Below, one piece after another: positions 17,087 through 26,430 of a stretch of 64,000 nt of DNA. The first letter of the stretch is position 1, and each line of letters opens with the position of its first letter. Location of the stretch: assembly GCF_011578285.1 (NCBI RefSeq), contig NZ_CP049916.1:1612001-1676000 (forward strand), given 5' to 3'. The DNA comes from Acinetobacter lanii (GTDB lineage Bacteria; Pseudomonadota; Gammaproteobacteria; Pseudomonadales; Moraxellaceae). Under the pieces are notes generated by a model. That model was not told where the DNA came from. It made no database searches and saw only the letters and a program-made list of their open reading frames with translations. The translations under genes were made by a program, and so were the position numbers.

Positions 17087-17287
17087 TGTTATCATCCAAA
17101 TGTTTTATGAGTTTTATAATGTTGAATACGTGATGAACGTGGTTTTTTAATTATGATGAATATCAATATATTATAAATTTAAAATCAGACCGCAATTTAT
17201 TTTGTAATTTTAAAATGTAGTGGACTTAAGTCATGCTCAAGTCCATATGATTTAAATTATTAGAAAAAACTTAAATAGCCTAAGCAA

Positions 17288-17839
17288 TTAATGCTGTTTA
17301 CGATAGACACTTGGGCGAATCGGTTTGGTGCCACGCCATAAACCTTTTTTATTTCTTTTAGCGGTATCTTGCAAAGCGAGTAGATGCTTACGCTGTTTTG
17401 GGTCTTTGATATATTCCTCATATACCCATGCAGCACCACGTTTTACCATTTCCTCATTCATATTTTTTTTAAAACGATAGACAACTCCAACACATCGCCC
17501 GTAACGGTCTACATCGGTAATTTTGACTCGAACCCATTTACGGTAAACCATTTTTTTAATCAGACGTTGAGATTCAGCGCCGTAACTTTGGCTGGATTCA
17601 GGCGCATCAATATAGGCAAAACGCAGTTTGGTTTCCGAACGTCGTAAATTGAGTCTTGCGCAGGTGAGGGTATCGCCGTCGCTGATTGCAATTACACGGC
17701 ACCAATAGCTTTTGCCTTTTTTATACGGTTTAAAAACCACTTGAGCCCAATTCAGTAAGCGCCGTAACAACAATAAAGCAATAAAACAAAGCACAGCACC
17801 GATTGCGATGAGCCATGTCGGGGAGAATTGTGAAAGCAT
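17288..17839 (-). CDS. Membrane-anchored thermonuclease (SNase) family protein
   Basis: 183 residues. One N-terminal membrane helix (WLIAIGAVLCFIALLLL) is followed by a staphylococcal-nuclease OB fold: VIAISDGDTLTC, LRFAYIDAPESSQSYGAES and the ITDVDRYGRCVGVVY segment. The Arg in LRF, Glu in APE and Arg in DRYGR correspond to the catalytic residues R35, E43 and R87 of SNase. The nuclease domain probably faces the periplasm. Confidence 0.85.
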   Translation of the reverse strand: MLSQFSPTWLIAIGAVLCFIALLLLRRLLNWAQVVFKPYKKGKSYWCRVIAISDGDTLTCARLNLRRSETKLRFAYIDAPESSQSYGAESQRLIKKMVYRKWVRVKITDVDRYGRCVGVVYRFKKNMNEEMVKRGAAWVYEEYIKDPKQRKHLLALQDTAKRNKKGLWRGTKPIRPSVYRKQH

Positions 17840-19020
17840 CGTCAGAATAGGACTTTTAACTCAAAGAGAGACGCTTAGTTTAAAGCAAATAGCCTAAGTA
17901 AGCTGTTTGATAAGCAACCAAAACCTTATGAATTGATCTAATAACAAGCAATCAGTACATGAAACAAACAAATAAAGCGTAGGAAAAACACATCAAAATA
18001 GCCTAAGCAAAAATTTTATTATTTAATCTTTAAAAATTTATGACGCGAATTTTATTTCAAATCTTGATACCAATACATCTAGATATTTAATTCTGGCAGC
18101 GAAAAGAAACAGATTAAATATTCAAATCCTTAGACAAATCCTTAGGCAAATCAAGCTGATTCAAAATATGTGGAGGTTGCTTCAAAATTGCATCCAGTTG
18201 TTGACTCAATATTTGCATAGCAATGGGATGGTGCTAACAGCGGATAAAAAATTTACGGGACATATGTTTAGGGTTTAACAAAAAGTGTTTAAACAAGATG
18301 TCTATATGACGGCAAGAAACTCCAATATGTGCTGAAGATTGATAGCGTCACACTCTCAAATCAGCTTGTTGGGAATACAGCATAAATTGATCTAGCATTG
18401 GTGAAGTAAGTTGAATCTTGTCATTCATTTTTTTTTCGAGATCAATCGTAAAATTAACTTACTGTGAAACCAATTCAGCTGCCATATTTTTAGGATCAAG
18501 ATTCACACTGAATAACTCTATATTTGGATTTAGATTTTGGAAATGGTTAAGCCGTCTAGGAATATGCTGGGCGCGATTTCATCATGAATTGCGATCTTAT
18601 TATTTTGAAGTAAATGAGCTTCAAACGCATGTTGCTAAAACGAGATATTTGGATGGACAATAGTGCATTTTTTAAATGCGGATAGATTGGTTCGGCGAAA
18701 GGTCTCAGTAACATTTTTTGCGCCAGCGCGGATAAAAAAATCATCTCTTAATTGACTACCTAAACGTTATAGTGCATGACAAGTAATAGATTGATATATA
18801 TAAAAACTGTGCAGTTCGACTGTTATTTTTGTGTTCAAAATTGCAGTAAAAAGAGGGTACATATTCATATCCATCTTGTGAAAAGAGGACATGTTGAGTG
18901 CTGTTTGATTATGCAAATAATTCATAGTGCTGTATGGAATTAAATCAGTTTATTCATCATCGTTTTTGAACTAAGCTGTTGTAAAGGATATTTCACGATG
19001 TGAATAAAAAGGATAAAACC
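17840..19020. other. Long intergenic region holding the decayed gene
   Basis: Apart from the remnant at 18110-18760, the stretch is AT-rich with no convincing gene or RNA. The last 250 bp should contain the promoter of the acyl-CoA dehydrogenase operon; I cannot assign boxes with confidence. Confidence 0.4.
18110..18760 (-). pseudogene. Heavily decayed unknown gene
   Basis: On the minus strand, protein-like stretches appear in changing frames with several stops: FFIRAGAKNVTETF near 18720, KIAIHDEIAPSIFLDGL near 18590, LDPKNMAAELVSQ near 18490, and finally HPIAMQILSQQLDAILKQ ending in DLPKDLSKDLNI just before 18117. I cannot identify the family. The pattern fits one gene of roughly 200 residues broken by frameshifts. 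The small open frames on either strand here are fragments or chance. Confidence 0.45.
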
Positions 19021-20259
19021 ATGTTTGAACTTTCTGCGCGTGCACAAGATTTTGTGTCACGTACCCAAGCCTTTATCTCTGATGTAATTGAACCTGTTGA
19101 AACGCAGTTTTGGCAGGATGTCCATGCACTGAATCAAGGCGGTGATTGGACACACTGGCAATGGCCCGCTCAACTTGAAAGTTTAAAAGATCAAGCCAAG
19201 CAGGCAGGGCTGTGGAATATATTTTTACCTGATGCAAAATTAGGTCAAGGTTTATCGGTTCAAGAATATGCCCATGTTGCAGAACTTTCGGGTCGTAGTC
19301 TGATTGCCCCTGTGGTCTTTAATTGCAATGCACCAGACAGTGGCAATATGGAATTGTTATGGCGTTATGGTACAGAACAACAAAAACAACAATGGCTTAT
19401 GCCACTCTTAGAGGGAAAAATTCGTTCCGTCTTTTGCATGACTGAGCCGGATGTCGCATCTTCTGATGCCACCAATATGCAAGCCACCGCGATCATCGAA
19501 GGTGATGAGATTGTGTTAAATGGACGTAAATGGTGGTCTTCAGGTTTAGGCGATCCCAATGCCAAAATCATTATTTTTATGGCGCACACCCCAGATCCAA
19601 CCAAAGATCGTCATCATCAACATTCTATGGTGTTGGTTCCTATTGACACGCAAGGGGTTAAGATTGAACGCATGTTGCCTGTATTTGGTGATTATGATGC
19701 GCCGCATGGTCATGGTGAAGTCAGTTTTAATCAGGTGAGAGTACCGATCAGCAATTTTATTGGCGGTGCAGGACAAGGGTTTGAAATTGCACAAGGACGC
19801 TTAGGGCCGGGTCGTATTCACCATTGTATGCGTTGTATTGGCGCTGCTGAAAAATCATTGGAACTGATGATTGACCGTGGTATGAGCCGTAAAGCCTTTG
19901 GCAAAGAAATTTTAAAACTCGGTGGCAACTTAGAACGTGTGGCTGAAGCACGGGTTGCGATTGATCAAGCACGATTATTGACACTTTATGCCGCTTATAA
20001 AATGGATACCCTCGGTAATCTTGCAGCACTTACAGAAATTTCAGCGATTAAGGTGGTAGCGCCAAGTGTTTTAGAAAAAGTAGTTGATATGGCCATGCAA
20101 ATTCACGGCGGTGCGGGGCTTTCACAAGATACACCACTGACTGGATTTTTTGCCCAAGCCAGAGCCTTACGTTTGGCCGATGGTCCAGATGAAGTGCATA
20201 AAGGCATGATCGCAAAATTAGAGTTGGCAAAACGAGGCTATACTCAAAATCGTCATTAA
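19021..20259 (+). CDS. Acyl-CoA dehydrogenase (ACAD10/11-like)
   Basis: 412 residues from the ATG at 19021 (AAGGAT upstream); the GTG at 19000 has no site. It has FCMTEPDVASSDATNM, KWWSSGLGDPNAKI, GPGRIHHCMRCIGAAE and QIHGGAGLSQDTPL of FAD-dependent acyl-CoA dehydrogenases. The HCMR-type block and the neighbouring APH-like kinase gene place it near the ACAD10/ACAD11/LvaC group. Those enzymes act on 4-phosphoacyl-CoA intermediates, so a role in 4-hydroxyacid breakdown is inferred. It leads a four-gene cluster. Confidence 0.88.
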   Translation: MFELSARAQDFVSRTQAFISDVIEPVETQFWQDVHALNQGGDWTHWQWPAQLESLKDQAKQAGLWNIFLPDAKLGQGLSVQEYAHVAELSGRSLIAPVVFNCNAPDSGNMELLWRYGTEQQKQQWLMPLLEGKIRSVFCMTEPDVASSDATNMQATAIIEGDEIVLNGRKWWSSGLGDPNAKIIIFMAHTPDPTKDRHHQHSMVLVPIDTQGVKIERMLPVFGDYDAPHGHGEVSFNQVRVPISNFIGGAGQGFEIAQGRLGPGRIHHCMRCIGAAEKSLELMIDRGMSRKAFGKEILKLGGNLERVAEARVAIDQARLLTLYAAYKMDTLGNLAALTEISAIKVVAPSVLEKVVDMAMQIHGGAGLSQDTPLTGFFAQARALRLADGPDEVHKGMIAKLELAKRGYTQNRH

Positions 20260-20409
20260 ATTCATGGTTATTAATGAAATTATATTGAAAACAGCATGAT
20301 CACAATGTGTTAAAACATAATCTATGCCACATAGAAAATACATGACTTAAAACCCGTGTAGATTCTAGATATTGAGATAGAGAATAGAAAACTGGATAAG
20401 GAAGATAAA

Positions 20410-21531
20410 ATGTCAGTGATCGATGTAGGTGGAGCAGTTCGAGCAGGAGAAGAACTCGATATAGACTCTGTCACCCGTTGGCTACATGAACAGAATGTTG
20501 ATGTGCAAGGCAATGCTGAAGTAACTCAATATTCAGGTGGAGCTTCGAACTGGACTTACCGCTTAAAATACGACAATGCTGATTTAATTTTAAGACGACC
20601 ACCGAAAGGTACCAAAGCCAAATCAGCCCATGACATGGCACGTGAATTTCGAGTGCAAAAAGCTCTGCGCCCATTTTATCCAGTCCTGCCAGAAATGCTG
20701 GCTTTGTGTCAGGATGAATCTGTGATTGGGGTAGACTTTTATGTGATGAAACGCATTGAAGGGATAATCCCAAGAGCGAAACTGCCGCCTGAATTACAGT
20801 TTGAAGAAGCACAAGTGCATCAGCTATGTATCAATGTTTTAGATAAATTGATTGAGTTACATCAAGTGCCTTATCAAGGCACGGAATTGGAAACATTAGG
20901 CAAGGGCGATGGCTACTGCCGACGTCAGGTTGAAGGCTGGGATAGTCGTTTTGAAAAAGCCCATACCATCAATGTGCCATCCTTTAAATACGTACGTCGT
21001 TGGTTATTGGATCATATTCCTGAAGATTCCAAAACGTGCTTAATTCATAATGATTGGCGTTTTGACAATGTCATTTTAGATCCACAAAATCCAACCCAAG
21101 TGATTGGGGTATTGGATTGGGAGATGGCAACTTTAGGTGATCCTTTAATGGATTTAGGTTCCGCTTTGGCGTATTGGGTTGAAGACACCGACAATCAAAT
21201 CTTTAAATCCACACGGCGCCAACCGACCCATTTAAAAGGCATGCTTACACGTAAACAAGTGGTCGATTATTATCTAGAAAAAACGGGCTTACAAACCGAT
21301 AACTGGGCATTTTATGAAGTCTTTGGCATCTTCCGTTTGGCGGTGATTGCACAGCAAATTTATTATCGTTATTACCATAAGCAAACCCACAATCCTGCAT
21401 TTAAAGATTTTTGGATTGTGATTCATGCCTTACATATTCGTGCGCTTAAATTGATTGGCTTACAGAAAATCGAAGCCAATGAGCTTGCACAAAAATACAT
21501 TGCTAAATTTAAAGAGTTAATGCCGAAATGA
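20410..21531 (+). CDS. APH/choline-kinase-like phosphotransferase (ACAD10/11 kinase-domain-like)
   Basis: 373 residues. The N-lobe has QYSGGASNWTYRLKY and LILRRPPKG. The Brenner-type catalytic loop is CLIHNDWRFDNVILD, and the metal-binding motif is GVLDWEMATLGDPLMDLG. In the ACAD10/11 and LvaA systems such a kinase phosphorylates the 4-hydroxy group of an acyl-CoA. It lies 150 bp after the dehydrogenase. Its stop overlaps the start of the next gene (ATGA), indicating tight coupling. Confidence 0.88.
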   Translation: MSVIDVGGAVRAGEELDIDSVTRWLHEQNVDVQGNAEVTQYSGGASNWTYRLKYDNADLILRRPPKGTKAKSAHDMAREFRVQKALRPFYPVLPEMLALCQDESVIGVDFYVMKRIEGIIPRAKLPPELQFEEAQVHQLCINVLDKLIELHQVPYQGTELETLGKGDGYCRRQVEGWDSRFEKAHTINVPSFKYVRRWLLDHIPEDSKTCLIHNDWRFDNVILDPQNPTQVIGVLDWEMATLGDPLMDLGSALAYWVEDTDNQIFKSTRRQPTHLKGMLTRKQVVDYYLEKTGLQTDNWAFYEVFGIFRLAVIAQQIYYRYYHKQTHNPAFKDFWIVIHALHIRALKLIGLQKIEANELAQKYIAKFKELMPK

Positions 21532-22226
21532 CCACCATTTATTTTGTCCGTCATGGACAAGCATCCTTTGGTGCAGAAAGTTATGACCAACTGTCGCCCA
21601 ATGGCGAACTACAAGCAAAACTTTTAGGGCAATATTTTGATCAAATCTTAAAAGAAGCGCCTTATGTAGTAGCAGGTGCAATGCAACGTCATCAACAAAC
21701 CACCCAAATTGCATTGGCACAATGTTTTCCTGAAGCAGGCGTTGACACCAACGCAGCTTGGAATGAATTTAACCATCAACAAGTTTTTGCCCAATATGAA
21801 CCTCGATTCAATCAACCACATTTACTCAAACAGGATGTGGCACAACACAAAGACCCGCGTGCGTATTTAGGCCAAATTTTCGAAGGTGCAATCGCACGTT
21901 GGACGGGGGGAGAGTTTCATCACGAATATGATGAATCTTGGCCTGAATTTAAAGCACGGGTCGAAGGCGCATTGGTAAACTTGTGTCAGCAACTTGCCCA
22001 AACTAAACCACGTTATGCCGTGGTGTTTACCTCAGGTGGCGTCATCTCGGTTATTGCAGGCAAACTCTTAGAGTTAAATGCCAATCGAACCTTTGCACTC
22101 AATTGGGCAATTGCCAATACCAGTTTAACCACCGTACGTTTGGTCGGGACAGAACCACAATTACTCAGTTTAAATGAACATCATTTTATTAAGGCGCAGC
22201 GCCCTGATTTGTTGACATGGATATGA
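21528..22226 (+). CDS. Histidine phosphatase family protein
   Basis: 232 residues. The RHG motif YFVRHGQASFG holds the phospho-accepting His. AMQRHQQTTQIA supplies the second Arg/His pocket, and VFTSGGVISVIAG the C-terminal conserved block (usual His replaced in SGG). Family members are phosphoglycerate-mutase-like phosphatases. Here it may remove phosphate from a pathway intermediate made by the adjacent kinase. It overlaps the kinase gene by 4 bp. Confidence 0.85.
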   Translation: MTTIYFVRHGQASFGAESYDQLSPNGELQAKLLGQYFDQILKEAPYVVAGAMQRHQQTTQIALAQCFPEAGVDTNAAWNEFNHQQVFAQYEPRFNQPHLLKQDVAQHKDPRAYLGQIFEGAIARWTGGEFHHEYDESWPEFKARVEGALVNLCQQLAQTKPRYAVVFTSGGVISVIAGKLLELNANRTFALNWAIANTSLTTVRLVGTEPQLLSLNEHHFIKAQRPDLLTWI

Positions 22227-22288
22227 TCAAATCAGTTTAAATTAAAGATAAGCATTGATAAAAAGACATTAAAGAAAAGGACATAAAA

Positions 22289-23032
22289 ATGGCAAAAACA
22301 ATCTTAATTACCGGTGCCAGTTCAGGCATTGGTGCAGGCATGGCACGTGAATTCGCACAAAAAGGCTATAACCTCGCCATTTGTGCCCGTCGCTTAGAAC
22401 GCTTAGAACAACTGCAACAAGAATTAGAATCAAAATACGGCGTTCAAGTGAGCCTAAAAGTATTAGACGTGACCGATTACGATCAGGTCTTTGAAGTGTT
22501 CCGTGCATTTAAGCAAGAGTTTGGCAGCATTGATCGGATTATTATCAATGCCGGTGTCGGTCAAGGACGACGCATTGGCAAAGGCAATTTTGAGATTAAC
22601 CGCGCTACAGTGGAAACCAACTTTATTTCAGCATTGGCACAGTCTGAAGCAGCAGTTGAAATTTTCCGTGAACAAAATGCCGGACATTTGGTGATGATTT
22701 CTTCAATGAGTGCTGTACGAGGTATGCCTAAACACTTAACCGCTTACGGCGCAAGTAAAGCTGGTGTAGCTCATTTAGCTGAAGGGATCCGTGCAGAACT
22801 TATTGATACCCCCATTCAAGTGACCACTATATTTCCCGGCTATATACGTACTGAAATTAATGAAGGTGCAGGCAAATTACCTTTTGAAGTGGATGAAAAA
22901 ACAGGTTCACGTTTGTTGGTGGCTGAAATTGAAAAAGCCCCGATCAAAGCTTATGTGCCGAAGTGGCCTTGGTTACCTTTGGGATTAGCCATGAAAGTCT
23001 TACCTTTAAAATGGGTCAATAAACTCGGTTGA
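22289..23032 (+). CDS. Short-chain dehydrogenase/reductase
   Basis: 247 residues, classical SDR. The NAD(P) site is TGASSGIGAGMAREFA, then NAGVGQG and SMSAVRGMPKHLTAYGASKAG with the Ser-Tyr-Lys triad. AAGGAC precedes the ATG. It is the last gene of the acyl-CoA dehydrogenase/kinase cluster and likely oxidises or reduces a hydroxy or keto intermediate; the substrate is not readable. Confidence 0.87.
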   Translation: MAKTILITGASSGIGAGMAREFAQKGYNLAICARRLERLEQLQQELESKYGVQVSLKVLDVTDYDQVFEVFRAFKQEFGSIDRIIINAGVGQGRRIGKGNFEINRATVETNFISALAQSEAAVEIFREQNAGHLVMISSMSAVRGMPKHLTAYGASKAGVAHLAEGIRAELIDTPIQVTTIFPGYIRTEINEGAGKLPFEVDEKTGSRLLVAEIEKAPIKAYVPKWPWLPLGLAMKVLPLKWVNKLG

Positions 23033-23088
23033 CAGTGAACAAGTATATTGAGCATCTATCGAAGATCATCAGCAAGACTCATCATCAA

Positions 23089-23126
23089 AACCAAAAGGCA
23101 TTCGTTGTTCATGCCTTTTGGTTTTT
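23089..23126 (+). terminator. Terminator of the ACAD operon
   Basis: AACCAAAAGGCAT and ATGCCTTTTGGTTTTT form a 13-bp stem around TCGTTGTTC. A small ORF reading through this hairpin (23029-23262) is therefore unlikely to be real. Confidence 0.88.
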
Positions 23127-23255
23127 AATTTCAATGGTTTTATTAATGTTTTGTCGATCATCGCTCGTGTTGACTGTCATCCATGATATTGATCTAAATC
23201 AAATATGGAGCAGAGTATCTTTAATCGCATCTGAAGTAGATTTTGAAGAATGTAT

Positions 23256-24059
23256 TTATTGAATCAGATGACCGACTTGATTCAATACAGTTTGGTTACC
23301 TTTGGTCACAGAAAGTGAAACTTCAGGTGAATCATCTGCACCGATGAGATTTCGATCCACTCGATACTGATATTGCCCCGATTTAAACAGGTAGGCATGA
23401 TTGCCTCCAGAGCCTTCACATTCCACACGACCCTGATTTAAAACCAAGTCAGGTGGAGTAGACATTAATTTATTGTTTTTCCATGAGGCATAGCGATACT
23501 GTCCATTACTGAGTAAATCGATACGAACGCGATGATTCGAAGTTTTAAACTGAAGCTCAGGTTGTTTAAAGGTTCTGACACTGGCATGCAACTGCTGTTT
23601 TTGTTGCGCAAGCAATTGCGCTTTTAATTTCTTTTCCGCCGCAGATTGATAATTGACCGCAGAAATCTGACTTTCATTCAACCAAACGATGCCATCATCC
23701 AACATGACTCCACGCCAACCCACACTCGACCATTGTTTTGAGGTGGACGATGCGATCTTTTCAATCAGATGCTGATCAAACACTTGGTGAAAGCGAGTCT
23801 GCATTTGTTTGGCATTTTGAATGGCAGGAATCGGCGTTTCCCGCTGTAAAGGATATTGAATATGTTGTGATATTTCAGGGATTTTAGTGTATTTGAACAA
23901 TTGAATGATTTTTTTTACTTGCGATTGTTGTTCTGTATTTAATTGATCTGCATAACTGCTACTCGAAATGGCGAGCGAGCCAAGTAAAACTATGCCAATT
24001 AACTGCTGAGTATAGCGGGCATTATTTTTGAGTGGTTTTCTCAACGTCCAAGTCAGCAT
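23256..24059 (-). CDS. Hypothetical secreted/periplasmic protein
   Basis: 267 residues from the ATG at 24059 (AAGGATG upstream); earlier in-frame ATGs lack sites. A Sec signal is visible: basic TLRKPLKNNARYTQQ, then LIGIVLLGSLAISSSSYADQ with likely cleavage after YA. The mature part is Gln-rich, with a long helix (AAEKKLKAQLLAQQKQQLHA) and a beta-rich end containing CEGSGGNHAYLFKSGQYQYR. No family is recognised. Confidence 0.72.
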   Translation of the reverse strand: MLTWTLRKPLKNNARYTQQLIGIVLLGSLAISSSSYADQLNTEQQSQVKKIIQLFKYTKIPEISQHIQYPLQRETPIPAIQNAKQMQTRFHQVFDQHLIEKIASSTSKQWSSVGWRGVMLDDGIVWLNESQISAVNYQSAAEKKLKAQLLAQQKQQLHASVRTFKQPELQFKTSNHRVRIDLLSNGQYRYASWKNNKLMSTPPDLVLNQGRVECEGSGGNHAYLFKSGQYQYRVDRNLIGADDSPEVSLSVTKGNQTVLNQVGHLIQ

Positions 24060-24223
24060 GATTTCATCCTTATTCTTCATCATAGAGTTAAACAATTAAC
24101 AATTTGAGCGATTTGGCAAAGAAATGCAATGAAGCATCTTGTAAAAGCACGGGTTATCACAAAAATGATTACCATCATGCAGTGTAAAAAAATTATTTAA
24201 GTTGTTTATTCAATGAATAATCA

Positions 24224-24997
24224 ATGAAATTTTGGGGCAAGTCACCTAAAATCAAAGCAAGCAATAATTTAAAAGATCCAATACACATGTTACTTAAAGC
24301 CACCACTATTGCATTGATCCCAGCACTCATTCTTCAGGGAAATCGCGTGAAGAAAAATATTTTACGTTTAGATGAACCGGCAGGTGAGCGTATAGGGCAA
24401 ATGGGTCATGGCAAGGCATTGTCTATATTGATACTGGGGGATTCCGCTGCGGCAGGTGTTGGGGTGGAACATCAACGGGATGCCTTATTGGGTAGCGTGC
24501 TAGAACAATTACAGCACGACTTTAGTGTTCAATACTGTCTGCATGCCAAAACAGGTTATACCACTTCACAAGTCACACGGTCTCTGGATGAATTAGAGAC
24601 ACAGCATTTTGACATAGTGGTAACATCCATTGGGGTAAATGATGTCACCAAGCTGATGCCAGCAGAACTTTGGATTGAAAAACAGTCTCGACTGTACCAA
24701 CAGATTAACAATAAATTTACACCGAAATTAGTGATCGCGGCAGGCGTGCCACCCATGCAAGAATTTCCAGCATTGCCGAATCCTTTGGCTTGGCTATTCG
24801 GTCAATATGCCAAAAAAATGAATCAAAAATTAGACAAATTTGTGGCTCAACAAGCTCATATGCGTTGGATCCCTTATGATATGGAACAGTATAAACAATT
24901 AAATCTAGAAATGGCCAAAGATGGCTTTCATCCAAGTAAAGCGGTTTATCAACTTTGGGCCAAGCAAGTGGTTGCACATATTCGTGATGTTTTCTAA
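24224..24997 (+). CDS. SGNH/GDSL-type hydrolase
   Basis: 257 residues. An N-terminal hydrophobic stretch (LLKATTIALIPALILQG) may anchor it to the membrane. Block I is ILGDSAAAGVG with the nucleophile Ser. Block III is SIGVNDVTKL with Asn, and block V is DGFHPSKAVY with the Asp/His pair. It is an esterase or lipase with unknown substrate. The gene is divergent from the preceding secreted-protein gene. Confidence 0.87.
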   Translation: MKFWGKSPKIKASNNLKDPIHMLLKATTIALIPALILQGNRVKKNILRLDEPAGERIGQMGHGKALSILILGDSAAAGVGVEHQRDALLGSVLEQLQHDFSVQYCLHAKTGYTTSQVTRSLDELETQHFDIVVTSIGVNDVTKLMPAELWIEKQSRLYQQINNKFTPKLVIAAGVPPMQEFPALPNPLAWLFGQYAKKMNQKLDKFVAQQAHMRWIPYDMEQYKQLNLEMAKDGFHPSKAVYQLWAKQVVAHIRDVF

Positions 24998-25104
24998 TGC
25001 AATTATTTCAGATATGGACAGCTGAATGATGAATTCATCTGTCTAAAAAGTATTATTCATTCATCAGCAGATACATGGCGAACATGGCAAAGGGGGAAAT
25101 AGAT

Positions 25105-25695
25105 ATGCAAGACATTCCGATAGAAACACATCCGTTGGCGCCTTTTTTACCTGAAAATGCCAAATTACTGATGCTCGGGAGTTTTCCTCCTCCGCAAAAT
25201 CGTTGGAAAATGGACTTTTACTATCCCAATTATCAAAATGATATGTGGCGTATTTTTGGTCACTGTTTTTTTAATGATAAAAACCACTTTTTGGATTTAC
25301 CGAATAAGAACTTCCATCTTGATCAGATTATTGGGTTTTTAAATGAAAAAGGCATCGCGATTTATGACACTGCGTATCAGATCAAGCGCTTAACTGGAAA
25401 TGCGTCAGATAAATTTCTACAGATCGAAACACCGAGCAATATAGCGAATTTACTTCAAAAAATTCCTGCATGTCAGAGCATTATGACCACAGGGGATAAA
25501 GCAACTGACACTCTAATGTTATCCATGCCTGAAGGAACAGTGAAACCATCCATTGGTCAATCAAGTCGAGCTTATTTAGCTGATCGAGAAATTACACTTT
25601 ATCGGATGCCATCTTCCTCAAGAGCTTACCCTTTGGCTTTAGAGAAAAAAGCACAAGCTTATGCGCAGCTGTTTAAGCAAGTTGGTTTGCCTTAA
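25105..25695 (+). CDS. Uracil-DNA glycosylase superfamily protein
   Basis: 196 residues from the ATG at 25105, which follows AAGGGGGAAA; two earlier in-frame ATGs at 25075 and 25084 lack sites. LLMLGSFPPP, DFYYPNYQNDMWRIFG and IYDTAYQIKR correspond to the active-site and structural segments of the UDG superfamily, closest to the family 6 (deoxyinosine/hypoxanthine glycosylase) style. The end has YRMPSSSRAY in place of the usual PSPS loop. It is probably a DNA base-excision enzyme. Confidence 0.7.
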   Translation: MQDIPIETHPLAPFLPENAKLLMLGSFPPPQNRWKMDFYYPNYQNDMWRIFGHCFFNDKNHFLDLPNKNFHLDQIIGFLNEKGIAIYDTAYQIKRLTGNASDKFLQIETPSNIANLLQKIPACQSIMTTGDKATDTLMLSMPEGTVKPSIGQSSRAYLADREITLYRMPSSSRAYPLALEKKAQAYAQLFKQVGLP

Positions 25696-25770
25696 TTGAT
25701 TGTATGCGATTGAAATTTATAGTATTTAATTTCCTTAAAATCACAATCAAGATTTATGCTGAATCAAAGA

Positions 25771-26208
25771 TTAGCCATCGTATTCAACATAATCCCATAA
25801 ATTTAAACGTGCCTTAATGTCACGGCGAATATTGGGCATTAAAGGAAGTAATGTACCATCAATCCATAGACTCAACGCTTGAATCGAAATCAATTGTTGT
25901 TGCTCATCTATTAATTTCGCACCTTTGACTGTAACAAGTGTCGATTCAGTTTCGTTGGTTTCAATGCCTTTAAACAGCACTTCAAGTTCATAACCCGTAT
26001 CTCGAATCAACCATTCCAATTCAATTTCAATATTGCTATTGGATTTTAAAACGGCTTGTCCCTCAACAACCTCTACATCATTTTCACAATCATATTCAAC
26101 ACGCACTTTGGCCAGATGCCAGTCTTGCTGACCCAATTGATCTAAGGTTTTAAAGGGCACAAGAATATCGTTCAAATTGAATTGACGGCTTAAATCAAAG
26201 AACTGCAT
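25771..26208 (-). CDS. Hypothetical cytosolic protein
   Basis: 145 residues, acidic, predicted mostly beta: QQDWHLAKVRVEYDCENDV, IELEWLIRDTGYELEVLFKG, and a C-terminal IRRDIKARLNLWDYVEYDG. No signal, membrane segment or recognisable motif. It stands alone between two strand-switching neighbours. Confidence 0.6.
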   Translation of the reverse strand: MQFFDLSRQFNLNDILVPFKTLDQLGQQDWHLAKVRVEYDCENDVEVVEGQAVLKSNSNIEIELEWLIRDTGYELEVLFKGIETNETESTLVTVKGAKLIDEQQQLISIQALSLWIDGTLLPLMPNIRRDIKARLNLWDYVEYDG

Positions 26209-26430
26209 GGTGAATCATCGCTGTGGGAGCTAAAAAAGAGGAGAGAGTTCAACTGAACTCAAGCGTGAATTTTAACGTAAATTATATAACGAGTAAAATA
26301 AGACCATCAGCTTAAAATCTTAAATTAAGAAATGGATGGATTGAGTTTAGTTATTGAATTGAGTTAAAGCTTAAATAGATCGATTTTAAAAAACGTTCAG
26401 TATTGATAGTTCGATGTACTGATTGTGTCA

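Noticed and set aside
18418..18744. Small open frames on both strands
   Set aside because: They overlap the decayed minus-strand gene and mutually overlap; no ribosome sites.
23029..23262. 77-codon frame after the SDR gene
   Set aside because: It runs through a strong terminator hairpin and starts inside the SDR stop region without a ribosome site.
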